NCBI RefSeq assembly: GCF_050859025.1
Contig: NZ_CP138200.1
Span: 1,984,001-2,048,000, forward strand
Source: Wukongibacter sp050859025
GTDB lineage: Bacteria > Bacillota > Clostridia > Peptostreptococcales > Caminicellaceae
Direction: 5' to 3'
Length of the DNA: 64,000 nucleotides
Of this stretch, positions 49,754 through 58,110 are shown in pieces (the stretch's first letter is position 1; each line of letters opens with the position of its first letter). Position numbers and translations under genes: made by a program. The notes beneath the pieces are model-generated. The model did not search any database. It saw nothing but the letters and a program-made list of their open reading frames with translations, and was not told where the DNA came from.

Positions 49754-50134
49754 ATGGAAGAAAATAATATACCCAAAGCACCAACTTTTTTAAATAAAGA
49801 AGCTAAAGACAAATATTACAATATTGCACAGATGTTGGTCAATGAAGGTAAATGGAAAAATGGCGATGATATAGCATTAATAGCTTTGTGTGCAAATTAT
49901 CAAAGATGGGTGCAAGCAGAAAAAATGATTAAGAAGAATAAAGATTTGTGTTTTGAAACAGAGTCAGGATATCGACAACAAATTCCAGAGATTTCTATTG
50001 CTAATAATGCCATGAAAGCAATGTTAAGTTTCATTAAAGAATTTAGTTTGACCCCTCGAGAGAGGATGAAATTAAAAGAAATGATGTTAAAAGATAATTC
50101 AGATGATGATATGGAAGACATGATAGTGAAATAG
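49754..50134 (+). CDS. terS: Terminase small subunit, P27 family
   Basis: The 126-residue protein fits the P27 group of small terminases: KAPTFLNKEAKDKYYNIAQMLVNEGKWKNGDDIALIALCANYQRW, with PEISIANNAMKAMLSFIKEFSLTPRERMKLK near the end. It recognises the phage DNA and hands it to the large subunit. GAGGGGAGGG precedes the ATG. It opens the late operon. Confidence 0.92.
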   Translation: MEENNIPKAPTFLNKEAKDKYYNIAQMLVNEGKWKNGDDIALIALCANYQRWVQAEKMIKKNKDLCFETESGYRQQIPEISIANNAMKAMLSFIKEFSLTPRERMKLKEMMLKDNSDDDMEDMIVK

Positions 50135-50146
50135 GGGGAATTGATT

Positions 50147-51856
50147 ATGCATTGTGACAAAAATGCTAAACTTCTATTAGAGCAAAACAAGAAGAAGCAG
50201 ACAATGTATAATCTTGATGCTTTAATAGAGGAGTTAAAACAAAAATGGAATAATGATATTTACTATTTTGATGAAGATGAGGCAAGAAAATTTTATAAAT
50301 TTATAACAAAGTTAGAACTTGATAAAGGAAAAAAAGGGCAAAAAATCAACCCTTTAAAATTCCAGTTTGAAATTGAGACAGAAATATTATGCGTTAAACA
50401 TAAAGATACAGGATTTAGAAAACACAGGGAAGCATTACTAGACATTAGTCGTAAAAATGGAAAGGGAAGTTTAGTAAGTTGGATAGCAGTATATTTATAT
50501 TTTACAGATGATACGTTTGGAGCAGAATATATAATTGTCGCAAATGATAAGAAACAAGCAACTAACCTATTTAATACAATATGCCTGATGATTAAGAAAA
50601 ATAAAACATTGAGTAAATATGTTAAGATTACAGAATCACAGAAAATTATGTATAGAAAGGCTACAAATAGTTATCTTAGAGTCTTAGCAAATGATGGTGC
50701 TAATTTAGATTCTTACGCATCTTATGTTGTTGTTCTAGACGAGATACACGAATATAAGAATAGCAATGCATACACCAAACTAAGAACGGGCATGGGATTG
50801 TGGAATGACCCGTTATTATTTTGTACTACTACAGCAAGTAGTGGGGCAGATATTCATAATTTGGAGTACGAACTATATACATACGCCAAAGATATTGAAG
50901 CAGGAAAATTTAAAGATGATAAATTTTATTATAGGATATATGAAGCTGAAAAAGATTGTGACTTGATGGATATTGAACAACAAATAAAAGCTAATCCAGC
51001 ATTAGGCATCTTTAGACGATACGAGGATTTGCAGGATTTTATGGCAAAAGCTAGTAGAATAAAAAGTTTTGAAGCAAGTGCTAGAAGATTATATCTAAAT
51101 CAACATGTTGCTCTCGATGGGGAAAATGCTATTAACATGAGACTCTGGAAAGAGTGTTTACAGGATATAAAGTTGGAGCAACTAAAAGGTATGAAATGTT
51201 GGTGTGGTTTAGATATGGCATATATTCAAGATATTGTGGCTTATGTACAATGTTTTTATAATGGAAATGAGGACAAATATATAATATATCCCCATTTATT
51301 TACACCAAAAGCGACTATCTTTGAGCGTTCTGAAAGGGATAATATAAGATACGATATGTATTTAAAGAGTAGGGATTTATTAGGATTAAATGGTACATAT
51401 GTAAACAACGAAGAATTATTTAATTATATAGATCATATCAACCAAGAAAATGCTTTCGATACGCAAGAAATAGCATTTGACAGATGGGGAAGTGGGGATA
51501 TAAGAAGTAGATTAGAAGAACACTACACAACATTTCCATTTGGGCAAGGTTACAAGTCTATGTCACCTATAATACGAGATTTTGAAATAATGTTGCTGAA
51601 TAAAAGATTGATAATTGCTAATAATCCTGTTTTAACATGGATGGCAGGGAATGTAGTTGCGACAGAAGACCCAGCAGGAAATATTAAATACGATAAATCA
51701 AAATGTAAGAACAAGATTGACGGAATAATTGCTTTATTAATGGCATTAAGTCGGGCAATATATAATACTAACAATAGCCTAGCAGAATTAACAGAGGATT
51801 CAGTTAAAAACTGGTTTAACAAATTCACGAACAATAAAGAAGGTGATAAAAATTGA
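50147..51856 (+). CDS. terL: Terminase large subunit
   Basis: The 569-residue packaging motor and nuclease has a Walker A-like segment LLDISRKNGKGSL, Walker B with VVLDEIHEY and a coupling motif FCTTTASSG in the ATPase half. The nuclease half shows CGLDMAYIQDIVAYV and AFDRWGSGDI. This matches the HK97-associated large terminases paired with P27 small subunits. AGGGGG lies 8 nt before the ATG at 50147. The next gene's start overlaps the stop codon. Confidence 0.95.
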   Translation: MHCDKNAKLLLEQNKKKQTMYNLDALIEELKQKWNNDIYYFDEDEARKFYKFITKLELDKGKKGQKINPLKFQFEIETEILCVKHKDTGFRKHREALLDISRKNGKGSLVSWIAVYLYFTDDTFGAEYIIVANDKKQATNLFNTICLMIKKNKTLSKYVKITESQKIMYRKATNSYLRVLANDGANLDSYASYVVVLDEIHEYKNSNAYTKLRTGMGLWNDPLLFCTTTASSGADIHNLEYELYTYAKDIEAGKFKDDKFYYRIYEAEKDCDLMDIEQQIKANPALGIFRRYEDLQDFMAKASRIKSFEASARRLYLNQHVALDGENAINMRLWKECLQDIKLEQLKGMKCWCGLDMAYIQDIVAYVQCFYNGNEDKYIIYPHLFTPKATIFERSERDNIRYDMYLKSRDLLGLNGTYVNNEELFNYIDHINQENAFDTQEIAFDRWGSGDIRSRLEEHYTTFPFGQGYKSMSPIIRDFEIMLLNKRLIIANNPVLTWMAGNVVATEDPAGNIKYDKSKCKNKIDGIIALLMALSRAIYNTNNSLAELTEDSVKNWFNKFTNNKEGDKN

Positions 51857-52056
51857 ATGTAACAAAATATGTAAAAACACAATTAATGACAATATTCTTA
51901 TTCATCAAAAATAATATAGATGATTTATTAATATTTACAGGACTAACTACTTTAATAGTAGCTTTTTTTATTTATTTGGGAAAATTTATTGGTTTAGTGA
52001 CAACAAGTGTAATTTTAATCTTGCTAGGATTGATTCTAAGTAAAATTGAACGATAG
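51853..52056 (+). CDS. Small two-helix membrane protein between terL and portal
   Basis: A TTG at 51853 overlaps the terL stop, with GAAGGTGAT before it. The 67-residue product has two membrane helices (DDLLIFTGLTTLIVAFFIYL; LVTTSVILILLGLIL). Small hydrophobic genes at this position are common in related siphophages; their role is unknown. Confidence 0.7.
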   Translation: MNVTKYVKTQLMTIFLFIKNNIDDLLIFTGLTTLIVAFFIYLGKFIGLVTTSVILILLGLILSKIER

Positions 52057-52095
52057 TTATTAATAATAAATCTTACTAAGAAAGTGGGTGAGAAA

Positions 52096-53328
52096 TTGGG
52101 AATATTCAATAAGATTTGGAAAAAAGATGTAAAAAATGCTACTACATTTACACTGGACGATGTAAATGCATTAAGTTTTTTAGGAATTACAGAAGATAGC
52201 AGTTGGGATATCACTTATTTTACATGTCTAAAAACTTTATGTGAAATTATGGGTAAACTTGACATCAAAAAATATAAAATTGACAGTATAAAGGGTAAAG
52301 AAAGGGTATACGACGAGGAGCTAAATTATTTACTTAATATTGAACCTAATCCTTATTATACTGCATCTACGTTAAAACAATCTATTGAGCTACAGCGAAA
52401 TCATTATGGCAATTCATATGCCTATATTGAACGAGAAAGAGGTAAAATAAAGCATCTATGGGTATTGCCCTCCAGCGAGGTTTCAACATGGTATGATAAT
52501 GCAGGTATTTTGGGTAAAAAGAATGCAATTTGGTATGTTTGGCAAGATGGCAGGAGCGGTAAGCAATATACCTTTAATATGAAAGAAATAATTCATTTAA
52601 AGTCTTCTATTACTTGGGACGGAATAGTTGGGAAAGCTATAAAGGACATAATAGCAACTAATATAGATACTGCCAAATATGGACAGGATTATTTAAATAA
52701 GCTTTATAAGGGGAACATGCAATCAAGTAAGATTTTACTACAATACACCGGTAATTTAGATACTAAGGGACAAAAAGAACTTATACAACAAATGGAAAAT
52801 TTTTCAACAAATGTTGGAACGGGAACTTTTCTGCCTTTACCGTTGGGATTAAGTGCTGTCCCATTGGGGAATAAACTGGTAGATACAGAATTTAGTGTAT
52901 TACGACAAGCAAATGCCTTGCAAATCGCTAGTGCCTTTGGTATTCCGCCAAACTTTCTGAACGATCTAACAAAATCTAGTTACGCAAACAGTATAACACA
53001 GCAACAAAGTCTCATGATTAATACAATGCAGCCTATATTTACAGCATATGGACAAGAATATACAAGGAAATTAATCCCATTTAGGGAAAAAGGGAAAACA
53101 ATATTGGAAGTTGATACAAAAGCATTGTTCAAGCTAAATCCAATTGAGCAAATGGAAGTATTGCAAAAAGGTAGTCAATCATTTGCTTTTACAGTAAATG
53201 AGATGAGGGAAGAACTCGGTTTACCTTATTTAAATGATGAAAAGGCTAATATACCTATTGGTAATGGTAATGCAATATCCTTAGATTTGGTGGGTAGTCA
53301 ATATACAAGTAGCAAAGGGGGTGAATAG
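52096..53328 (+). CDS. Portal protein, HK97 family
   Basis: The 410-residue protein forms the ring at the DNA entry vertex. The N-terminus MGIFNKIWKKD, EPNPYYTASTLKQSIELQRNHYGNSYAYIERERGKIKHLWVLPS and FGIPPNFLNDLTKSSYANSITQQQSLM are characteristic of this family. I favour the TTG at 52096 with GGGTGA before it; the GTG at 52084 lacks a site. Confidence 0.93.
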   Translation: MGIFNKIWKKDVKNATTFTLDDVNALSFLGITEDSSWDITYFTCLKTLCEIMGKLDIKKYKIDSIKGKERVYDEELNYLLNIEPNPYYTASTLKQSIELQRNHYGNSYAYIERERGKIKHLWVLPSSEVSTWYDNAGILGKKNAIWYVWQDGRSGKQYTFNMKEIIHLKSSITWDGIVGKAIKDIIATNIDTAKYGQDYLNKLYKGNMQSSKILLQYTGNLDTKGQKELIQQMENFSTNVGTGTFLPLPLGLSAVPLGNKLVDTEFSVLRQANALQIASAFGIPPNFLNDLTKSSYANSITQQQSLMINTMQPIFTAYGQEYTRKLIPFREKGKTILEVDTKALFKLNPIEQMEVLQKGSQSFAFTVNEMREELGLPYLNDEKANIPIGNGNAISLDLVGSQYTSSKGGE

Positions 53329-53331
53329 TAA

Positions 53332-54084
53332 GTGAAAGAAAAATTTTACACTATAAAGAATAATATTAGTAATAAAGCTATAGATATATTTGTCTATGGC
53401 GAGATTATTAGTGGTTCTGAAAAATGGGATGAATCTGATGTAACTTTTTTGGATTTTAAGAATAAATTAGATTCTTTAGTTGGAGATGAAACAATTAATT
53501 TGTATATTAATTCCATCGGTGGTAGTGTATTTACAACGCAAGGTATTATCGCCATGTTACAAAGAGCAAAAGAAAAAGGTGTGACTATAAATAGCTACAT
53601 TGATGGTATAGGTGCTAGTTGTGCATCTTTTTTACCGTTAGTAGCAGATGATGTATACATCTATAAGTCTAGCATGATGATGGTACACAAGCCCTTTGGT
53701 ATTTGTATAGGTAACTCTAAAGATTTACTCGAAAGAGCTGAAATGCTTGATAAGATTGAAAATAGTGTTATGATGCCTTTGTATATGTCTAAGGTAAAAG
53801 AGGGTATTACAGAGGAATATGTACAATCTTTAATCAATAAAGAAACTTGGTTAGACAGCAAAGAGATAAGTGATTTGTTTGATGTAGTTGTACTGGAAAA
53901 CGACAAAGAATTAGTAGCATGTGTAAAAGATAAGTCTATCTTAGATAATTACAAGAATGTACCTCAAAGTCTTTTATCTAAATTAGAAAATATCATAGAT
54001 GATACTAAGGCAGAAGAAGCACAAGCTAAACAAAATAAAATAGAGCTACTAAAAGCAAAGATGGAATTAGAACTAGAATTATAG
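53332..54084 (+). CDS. Head maturation protease, ClpP-related
   Basis: The 250-residue serine protease cuts the capsid and scaffold proteins during head assembly. The ClpP-type segments are LYINSIGGSVFTTQGI, GIGASCASFLPL with the likely catalytic Ser, MMMVHKPFG with the His, and ETWLDSKE with the Asp. A charged C-terminal part (after about 215) may act in scaffolding. GGGGGTGA precedes the GTG start, 3 nt behind the portal stop. Confidence 0.92.
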   Translation: MKEKFYTIKNNISNKAIDIFVYGEIISGSEKWDESDVTFLDFKNKLDSLVGDETINLYINSIGGSVFTTQGIIAMLQRAKEKGVTINSYIDGIGASCASFLPLVADDVYIYKSSMMMVHKPFGICIGNSKDLLERAEMLDKIENSVMMPLYMSKVKEGITEEYVQSLINKETWLDSKEISDLFDVVVLENDKELVACVKDKSILDNYKNVPQSLLSKLENIIDDTKAEEAQAKQNKIELLKAKMELELEL

Positions 54085-54136
54085 TTCCTTTTTTTATGTA
54101 AAAAATTAAAAATAAAATTTGGAAGGTGATTAACAT

Positions 54137-55297
54137 ATGAAATTACAAGAATTATATTCAAAATTAGAAGAGATAAAGGCAAACGCAGAAGGATTAGAAA
54201 AAGCAGAAGATATAAAGGCTTCTATAGAACAAATAAAGGACATAAAAGCACAAATAGAGCTTCAGAAGCAACTAGAGGCTGATAAAAAACAGGAAATTAA
54301 AAATAAAATTAATGCAGGTGAAATGAATAGGATTGACGGAAAGGATATTGATGATATGAAAAATAAAGCAGAAATATACAAAGAAGGATTCTACAATGTT
54401 TTGAGGGGCAGAACTCTTACGACAGAGCAACATAAGGTAGTTACAGAAATTAACAATGCACTTAGTTCCAACACAGATACAGATGGTGGATATTTGATTC
54501 CTGATGACCAGAAAACAGCGATAAAAGAGCTAAAGAGAGAATTTGGAGGTTTAGAATTTTTAGTAAATACCGAGAAAGTAAGTACAAAAAGTGGTAGTAG
54601 AAATATAGAAAAGGATGCTGCATATACTCCATTTACAGAACTTACAGAAGGAAATGACATACCAGAGGAAAACAGTCCGCAATTTGAAAATATTCCCTTT
54701 GACATTAAGGATAGAGGTGGTATTTTACCAGTACCAAACTCTCTATTGGCAGATGAGACGGCTAATTTACAATCTTATCTAAATAGATGGTTGGCAAAGA
54801 AGTCTATAGCAACTAGAAACAAGCTAATTGTAGACTTATTAGGAACATTAGCCAAAACAGCCATTGCGGGAATTAATGATGTAAAGGATGTATTAGACGT
54901 ACAACTTGATCCGGCAATAAAGGATATGGCAATAATTGTGATGAATCAGGATTCATTCAACAAATTTAACAAAATGAAAGATAATGATGATAATTATTTA
55001 CTAGAAAAAGACCCTCAGAATTCAACTAGAAAATTATTAAATGGCAAGCCTGTTTATGTATTTTCCAATAAAATACTAGCTACAAGGGATGACGCAGGAA
55101 CAATGAAAGCACCTGTTATTATTGGTTCTTTGTCTGAGGCTATAACTTTATTTGACAGACAAGCTATGTCTTTATTAGCTACAAAAATTGGAGGTTCTGC
55201 ATTTACAAAAAATAGAACAGAAATAAGAGCTATTACTAGAGAAGATATTAAATTTGTCGATAGTGATGCTATTGTATTCGGTGAAATTACACTGTAA
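54137..55297 (+). CDS. Major capsid protein, HK97 fold
   Basis: The 386-residue protein has an N-terminal coiled delta domain (about 1-90; KLEEIKANAEGLEKAEDIKASIEQIKDI) that the protease removes, then the HK97-fold shell domain (SSNTDTDGGYLIPDDQKTAIKELKREFGGLEFLVNTEKV...FDRQAMSLLATKIGGSAFTKNRTEIRAITREDIKFVD). GGAAGGTGAT precedes the ATG. The order protease-capsid is standard. Confidence 0.95.
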   Translation: MKLQELYSKLEEIKANAEGLEKAEDIKASIEQIKDIKAQIELQKQLEADKKQEIKNKINAGEMNRIDGKDIDDMKNKAEIYKEGFYNVLRGRTLTTEQHKVVTEINNALSSNTDTDGGYLIPDDQKTAIKELKREFGGLEFLVNTEKVSTKSGSRNIEKDAAYTPFTELTEGNDIPEENSPQFENIPFDIKDRGGILPVPNSLLADETANLQSYLNRWLAKKSIATRNKLIVDLLGTLAKTAIAGINDVKDVLDVQLDPAIKDMAIIVMNQDSFNKFNKMKDNDDNYLLEKDPQNSTRKLLNGKPVYVFSNKILATRDDAGTMKAPVIIGSLSEAITLFDRQAMSLLATKIGGSAFTKNRTEIRAITREDIKFVDSDAIVFGEITL

Positions 55298-55357
55298 TAG
55301 AAATAATAGAGGGGCTTAATGCCCTTCTGTTATCATTTTGGTATGAGAGGTGATATT

Positions 55358-55522
55358 TTGAAGATTAAAATTAAACAAAACTGTACTGGTGTAGGATACA
55401 AGGATTGTATGGAGGGAGAAGAAAGAAACATAAGAAAAGAGATAGCAGAAAAATTAATAAAATTTGGGTATGCAGAAGAAGTAAAGGCAGTTACTAAGCG
55501 TAAAACAAAGAGTGGTGATTAA
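55358..55522 (+). CDS. Small phage protein between capsid and connector
   Basis: The 54-residue product starts at a TTG (55358) with GAGAGGTGAT before it. It reads KIKIKQNCTGVGYKDCMEGEERNIRKEIAEKLIKFGYAEEV and ends in a basic tail. Small genes here may help head completion; the exact role is unknown. A longer frame from ATG 55319 lacks a ribosome binding site. Confidence 0.65.
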   Translation: MKIKIKQNCTGVGYKDCMEGEERNIRKEIAEKLIKFGYAEEVKAVTKRKTKSGD

Positions 55523-55524
55523 TA

Positions 55525-55821
55525 ATGTTAGTTACATTAGAAGAAGTGAAATTATATCTTCGATTAGAAACAGATTATGATGGTGAAGATACAATATTAA
55601 CATTAATGATTAACAATGCAGAAGCATATATAGAAAATGCTGGAATTATAATAGATGAAACTAATGCAAAACAAGTAAATCTAGCTAAATTGCTTGCTTT
55701 AGTCTTAATTACAGACTTTTACGAAAATAGAGAACTTACGGGCAAATCAAGCGAAAAAGTTCGATATATTGTACAAAGCATGATAGCACAATTACAGTAT
55801 TGTTACGGGGCTGATACATAA
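55525..55821 (+). CDS. Head-tail connector, gp6-like
   Basis: The 98-residue helical protein (LVTLEEVKLYLRLETDYDGEDTILTLMINNAEAYIENAGI) matches the HK97 gp6-like adaptor that binds below the portal. It starts 2 nt after the previous stop and overlaps the next gene by 1 nt (ATGA arrangement). Confidence 0.9.
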   Translation: MLVTLEEVKLYLRLETDYDGEDTILTLMINNAEAYIENAGIIIDETNAKQVNLAKLLALVLITDFYENRELTGKSSEKVRYIVQSMIAQLQYCYGADT

Positions 55822-56153
55822 TGAATGTTAGAATAGGAGAATTGAACAAAAAAATAGAAATAGGTACTACACAAAACGTACAGGAGGACGACGATGGTTT
55901 TAATGTAGGACAATTTGTAAAAGATTTTTCTCCGTGGGCAAGTGTAAAAAATATGAGCGGTACTGAGATATTTAAAGCCAATGCAGATTATAACAAGAAA
56001 AAAGTAAGATTTTTAATCAGATATAGAAGAGATAAAATTGTTACAGAGGATATGAAGGTTAAATACAAAGATGTACTCTATGATATTATTCATGTTAACA
56101 ATTATAACGAAAGCAATGAATACCTTGAAATTATTACAGAAGTGGTAAAATAA
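55821..56153 (+). CDS. Head closure protein
   Basis: The 110-residue beta-rich protein (RIGELNKKIEIGTTQNVQEDDDGFNVGQFVKDFSPWASVKNMSGTEIFKANADYNKKKVRFLIRYR) matches the phage head closure / head-tail adaptor family, which seals the filled capsid. It overlaps both neighbours by one base. Confidence 0.88.
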   Translation: MNVRIGELNKKIEIGTTQNVQEDDDGFNVGQFVKDFSPWASVKNMSGTEIFKANADYNKKKVRFLIRYRRDKIVTEDMKVKYKDVLYDIIHVNNYNESNEYLEIITEVVK

Positions 56154-56542
56154 TGGCTAATGGATTTGAAGTACAAGGAATGAAAGAAATAATGAATAAA
56201 CTTGAACAAATGGGTAAGAAAGGCTCAAAAATAGAAAATACTGCTATAAAAAAGGGTGGAGAAATATTAAAAGATGGAATAAAAGAAGAAATAATTGCTT
56301 CAGACTTAATAGACGAAGGTGATCTATTAAATAATATTGATTTAAGTAAGATCAAAAAAAACAAAGAGGGTAAATTTCTTTGGGTTGGAGACGTAGACGG
56401 AAAGGCAGTACATGGATGGTATAAAGAATTTGGAACATCTAAAGAGAAAGCGAATCCATTCATGTCAAGATCCTTTGAGAAAAATAAAGAGAGAATACAG
56501 GAGGCTATAGCTGATGAAATAAGAAAGGGGGTAGGATTATGA
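56153..56542 (+). CDS. HK97 gp10-like tail completion protein
   Basis: The 129-residue protein (ANGFEVQGMKEIMNKLEQMGKKGSKIENTAIKKGGEILKDGIKEEI, and VHGWYKEFGTSKEKANPFMSRSFEKNKERI) is a clear HK97 gp10-family member. It acts at the head-tail joint. Start and stop overlap the adjacent genes. Confidence 0.92.
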   Translation: MANGFEVQGMKEIMNKLEQMGKKGSKIENTAIKKGGEILKDGIKEEIIASDLIDEGDLLNNIDLSKIKKNKEGKFLWVGDVDGKAVHGWYKEFGTSKEKANPFMSRSFEKNKERIQEAIADEIRKGVGL

Positions 56543-56868
56543 TCAATAAACTTATTAAGGATACATTAAAACCCCTTGGTATTCCCGTTGATTTTCACAA
56601 GCGCAAAGAAAAAGCAACAACATATATTACGTTCTTTGAATATCTCCAACAGGGAGAAAGTTTTAGCGACGATGATGAAGAAACAACAGGTCATTACATA
56701 CAAGTGGACGTATGGTCTAAGGTCAATTATAACAGTATAGTTACACAAGTAAAAGAATTATTAGGAAATGTAGGATTCAGACGTAAATCAGAATATGACT
56801 TATATGAGGAAGAAACAAGTGTATATCATAAGGTATTGCGCTTTTTTTATGTAGAAAATTTAACTTAA
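56539..56868 (+). CDS. Tail terminator / completion protein
   Basis: The 109-residue protein occupies the tail-terminator position between the gp10-like gene and the tail tube gene. The pattern VDFHKRKEKATTYITFFEYLQQGESFSDDDEETTGHYIQVDVWSK..YNSIVTQVKELL fits that family, which stops tail growth and joins tail to head. Its start overlaps the previous gene by 4 nt. Confidence 0.75.
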   Translation: MINKLIKDTLKPLGIPVDFHKRKEKATTYITFFEYLQQGESFSDDDEETTGHYIQVDVWSKVNYNSIVTQVKELLGNVGFRRKSEYDLYEEETSVYHKVLRFFYVENLT

Positions 56869-56893
56869 AAACGAAAAGGAAGGGATATATAAA

Positions 56894-57463
56894 ATGGCAA
56901 GACAAATAGGCTTAAAGGATATATATATTGCAAAACTAACAAAGGACGATGCAACAGACTTTACATATGATACACCTGTCAAATTAGAAAGAGGTATTAC
57001 AGCAAAAATTTCTCCTAAAATTTCAAGTGAGAAACTATATTCTGATGATAATTTAGAGGAGATTGTACAGATATTTGACAGTATAGATGTTGAAATTGAA
57101 CTCAATCAATTATCATTAGAAAGTCGAGCATTACTTCAAGGAGCTAAGATTGTCAAAGGTGCATTGCTAGAAACAAGAGATGATATTACTCCAGTTTTGG
57201 CTATGGGATTTAGAAGCAAAAAGTCTAATGGGAAATATCGTTATGTATGGCTGTATAAAGGTCGCTTCGAAATGACATCTGATGAATATGAAACAGAAGC
57301 GGATAAGGTTAAAGCACAATCTGCAAGTCTAAAAGGTACATTCTATGCAAGAGATAATGATGGAGCATATAGATTAATCATGGACGAAGATGCAACAGAT
57401 GCAGATGCTACAACAATAGCGAATTGGTTTACAGCAGTACAAGAGCAACCAGAAGCACTTTAA
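56894..57463 (+). CDS. Major tail tube protein, phi13 type
   Basis: The 189-residue protein (ARQIGLKDIYIAKLTKDDATDFTYDTPVKLERGITAKISPKISSEKLYSDDNLEEI, then VDVEIELNQLSLESRALLQGA) matches the phi13 group of major tail proteins, which stack into the tail tube. GGAAGGGAT precedes the ATG. Expression should be among the highest in the late operon. Confidence 0.92.
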   Translation: MARQIGLKDIYIAKLTKDDATDFTYDTPVKLERGITAKISPKISSEKLYSDDNLEEIVQIFDSIDVEIELNQLSLESRALLQGAKIVKGALLETRDDITPVLAMGFRSKKSNGKYRYVWLYKGRFEMTSDEYETEADKVKAQSASLKGTFYARDNDGAYRLIMDEDATDADATTIANWFTAVQEQPEAL

Positions 57464-57521
57464 TTAGTAAAGGTATAGACACTCATTTATATGGGTGTCT
57501 ATTTATGTTTAAAAGGGTGTG

Positions 57522-58091
57522 ATGATAATTATTACAGGAAGGGATATTAGAAATGCTCCACACGATGGAATAGAAATGATCTTAGATTCAGAAGTATATT
57601 TGAAATATGATTTTAATGCTCTTGTGGAAATCGAAAAAACATACGGAAGTATAGAAAAAGGAAATATTGCGTTGCAAGAAGGTTCTTTGGAGTCAATTCT
57701 ATATTTTTTCTATGTTGGGTTATTGCATGAAGATAAGCACGTAGTCTTTGAAGAACTTCTATCTAAAATTGAAACTTCTAATCTAGTAGAAATAAGCAAA
57801 GCAATTACAGAAGCCTTGTATTTTTCTATGCCAGAAATACAAGAGATGGATGAAAAAGCTATAGATAACAGTAAGCAAGACAGCGAAAATAACAACGATA
57901 ATTCTGAGTGGAATTGGGCTTGGTTATTTTATTTGGGAACTAATATTTTGAATATGACCGAAACAGAATTTTGGAGATGCACCCCAAGGAAATTATTCTC
58001 TTTGTGGGAGATACATAAAGAAGTTAATCAACTAAATAAGAGCAATAAAGACAATACAAAAGAAGGATATATAGATGATGTGATTTGGTAG
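57522..58091 (+). CDS. Tail assembly chaperone
   Basis: The 189-residue protein lies between tail tube and tape measure genes, where siphophages encode the G/GT chaperones. The first part (LDSEVYLKYDFNALVEIEKTYGSIEKGN) is the G-like domain. The last part (WAWLFYLGTNILNMTETEFWRCTPRKLFSLWEIHKEVN) corresponds to the T portion. Both are in one frame, so no programmed frameshift is needed here. ATG 57522 follows AAAAGGGTG. Confidence 0.82.
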   Translation: MIIITGRDIRNAPHDGIEMILDSEVYLKYDFNALVEIEKTYGSIEKGNIALQEGSLESILYFFYVGLLHEDKHVVFEELLSKIETSNLVEISKAITEALYFSMPEIQEMDEKAIDNSKQDSENNNDNSEWNWAWLFYLGTNILNMTETEFWRCTPRKLFSLWEIHKEVNQLNKSNKDNTKEGYIDDVIW

Positions 58092-58110
58092 TAAGGGGGG
58101 GTGAACAAAA

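Noticed and set aside
57522..58091. A programmed frameshift in the tail assembly chaperone
   Set aside because: The G-like and T-like parts are in the same continuous frame, so no slippage is required.
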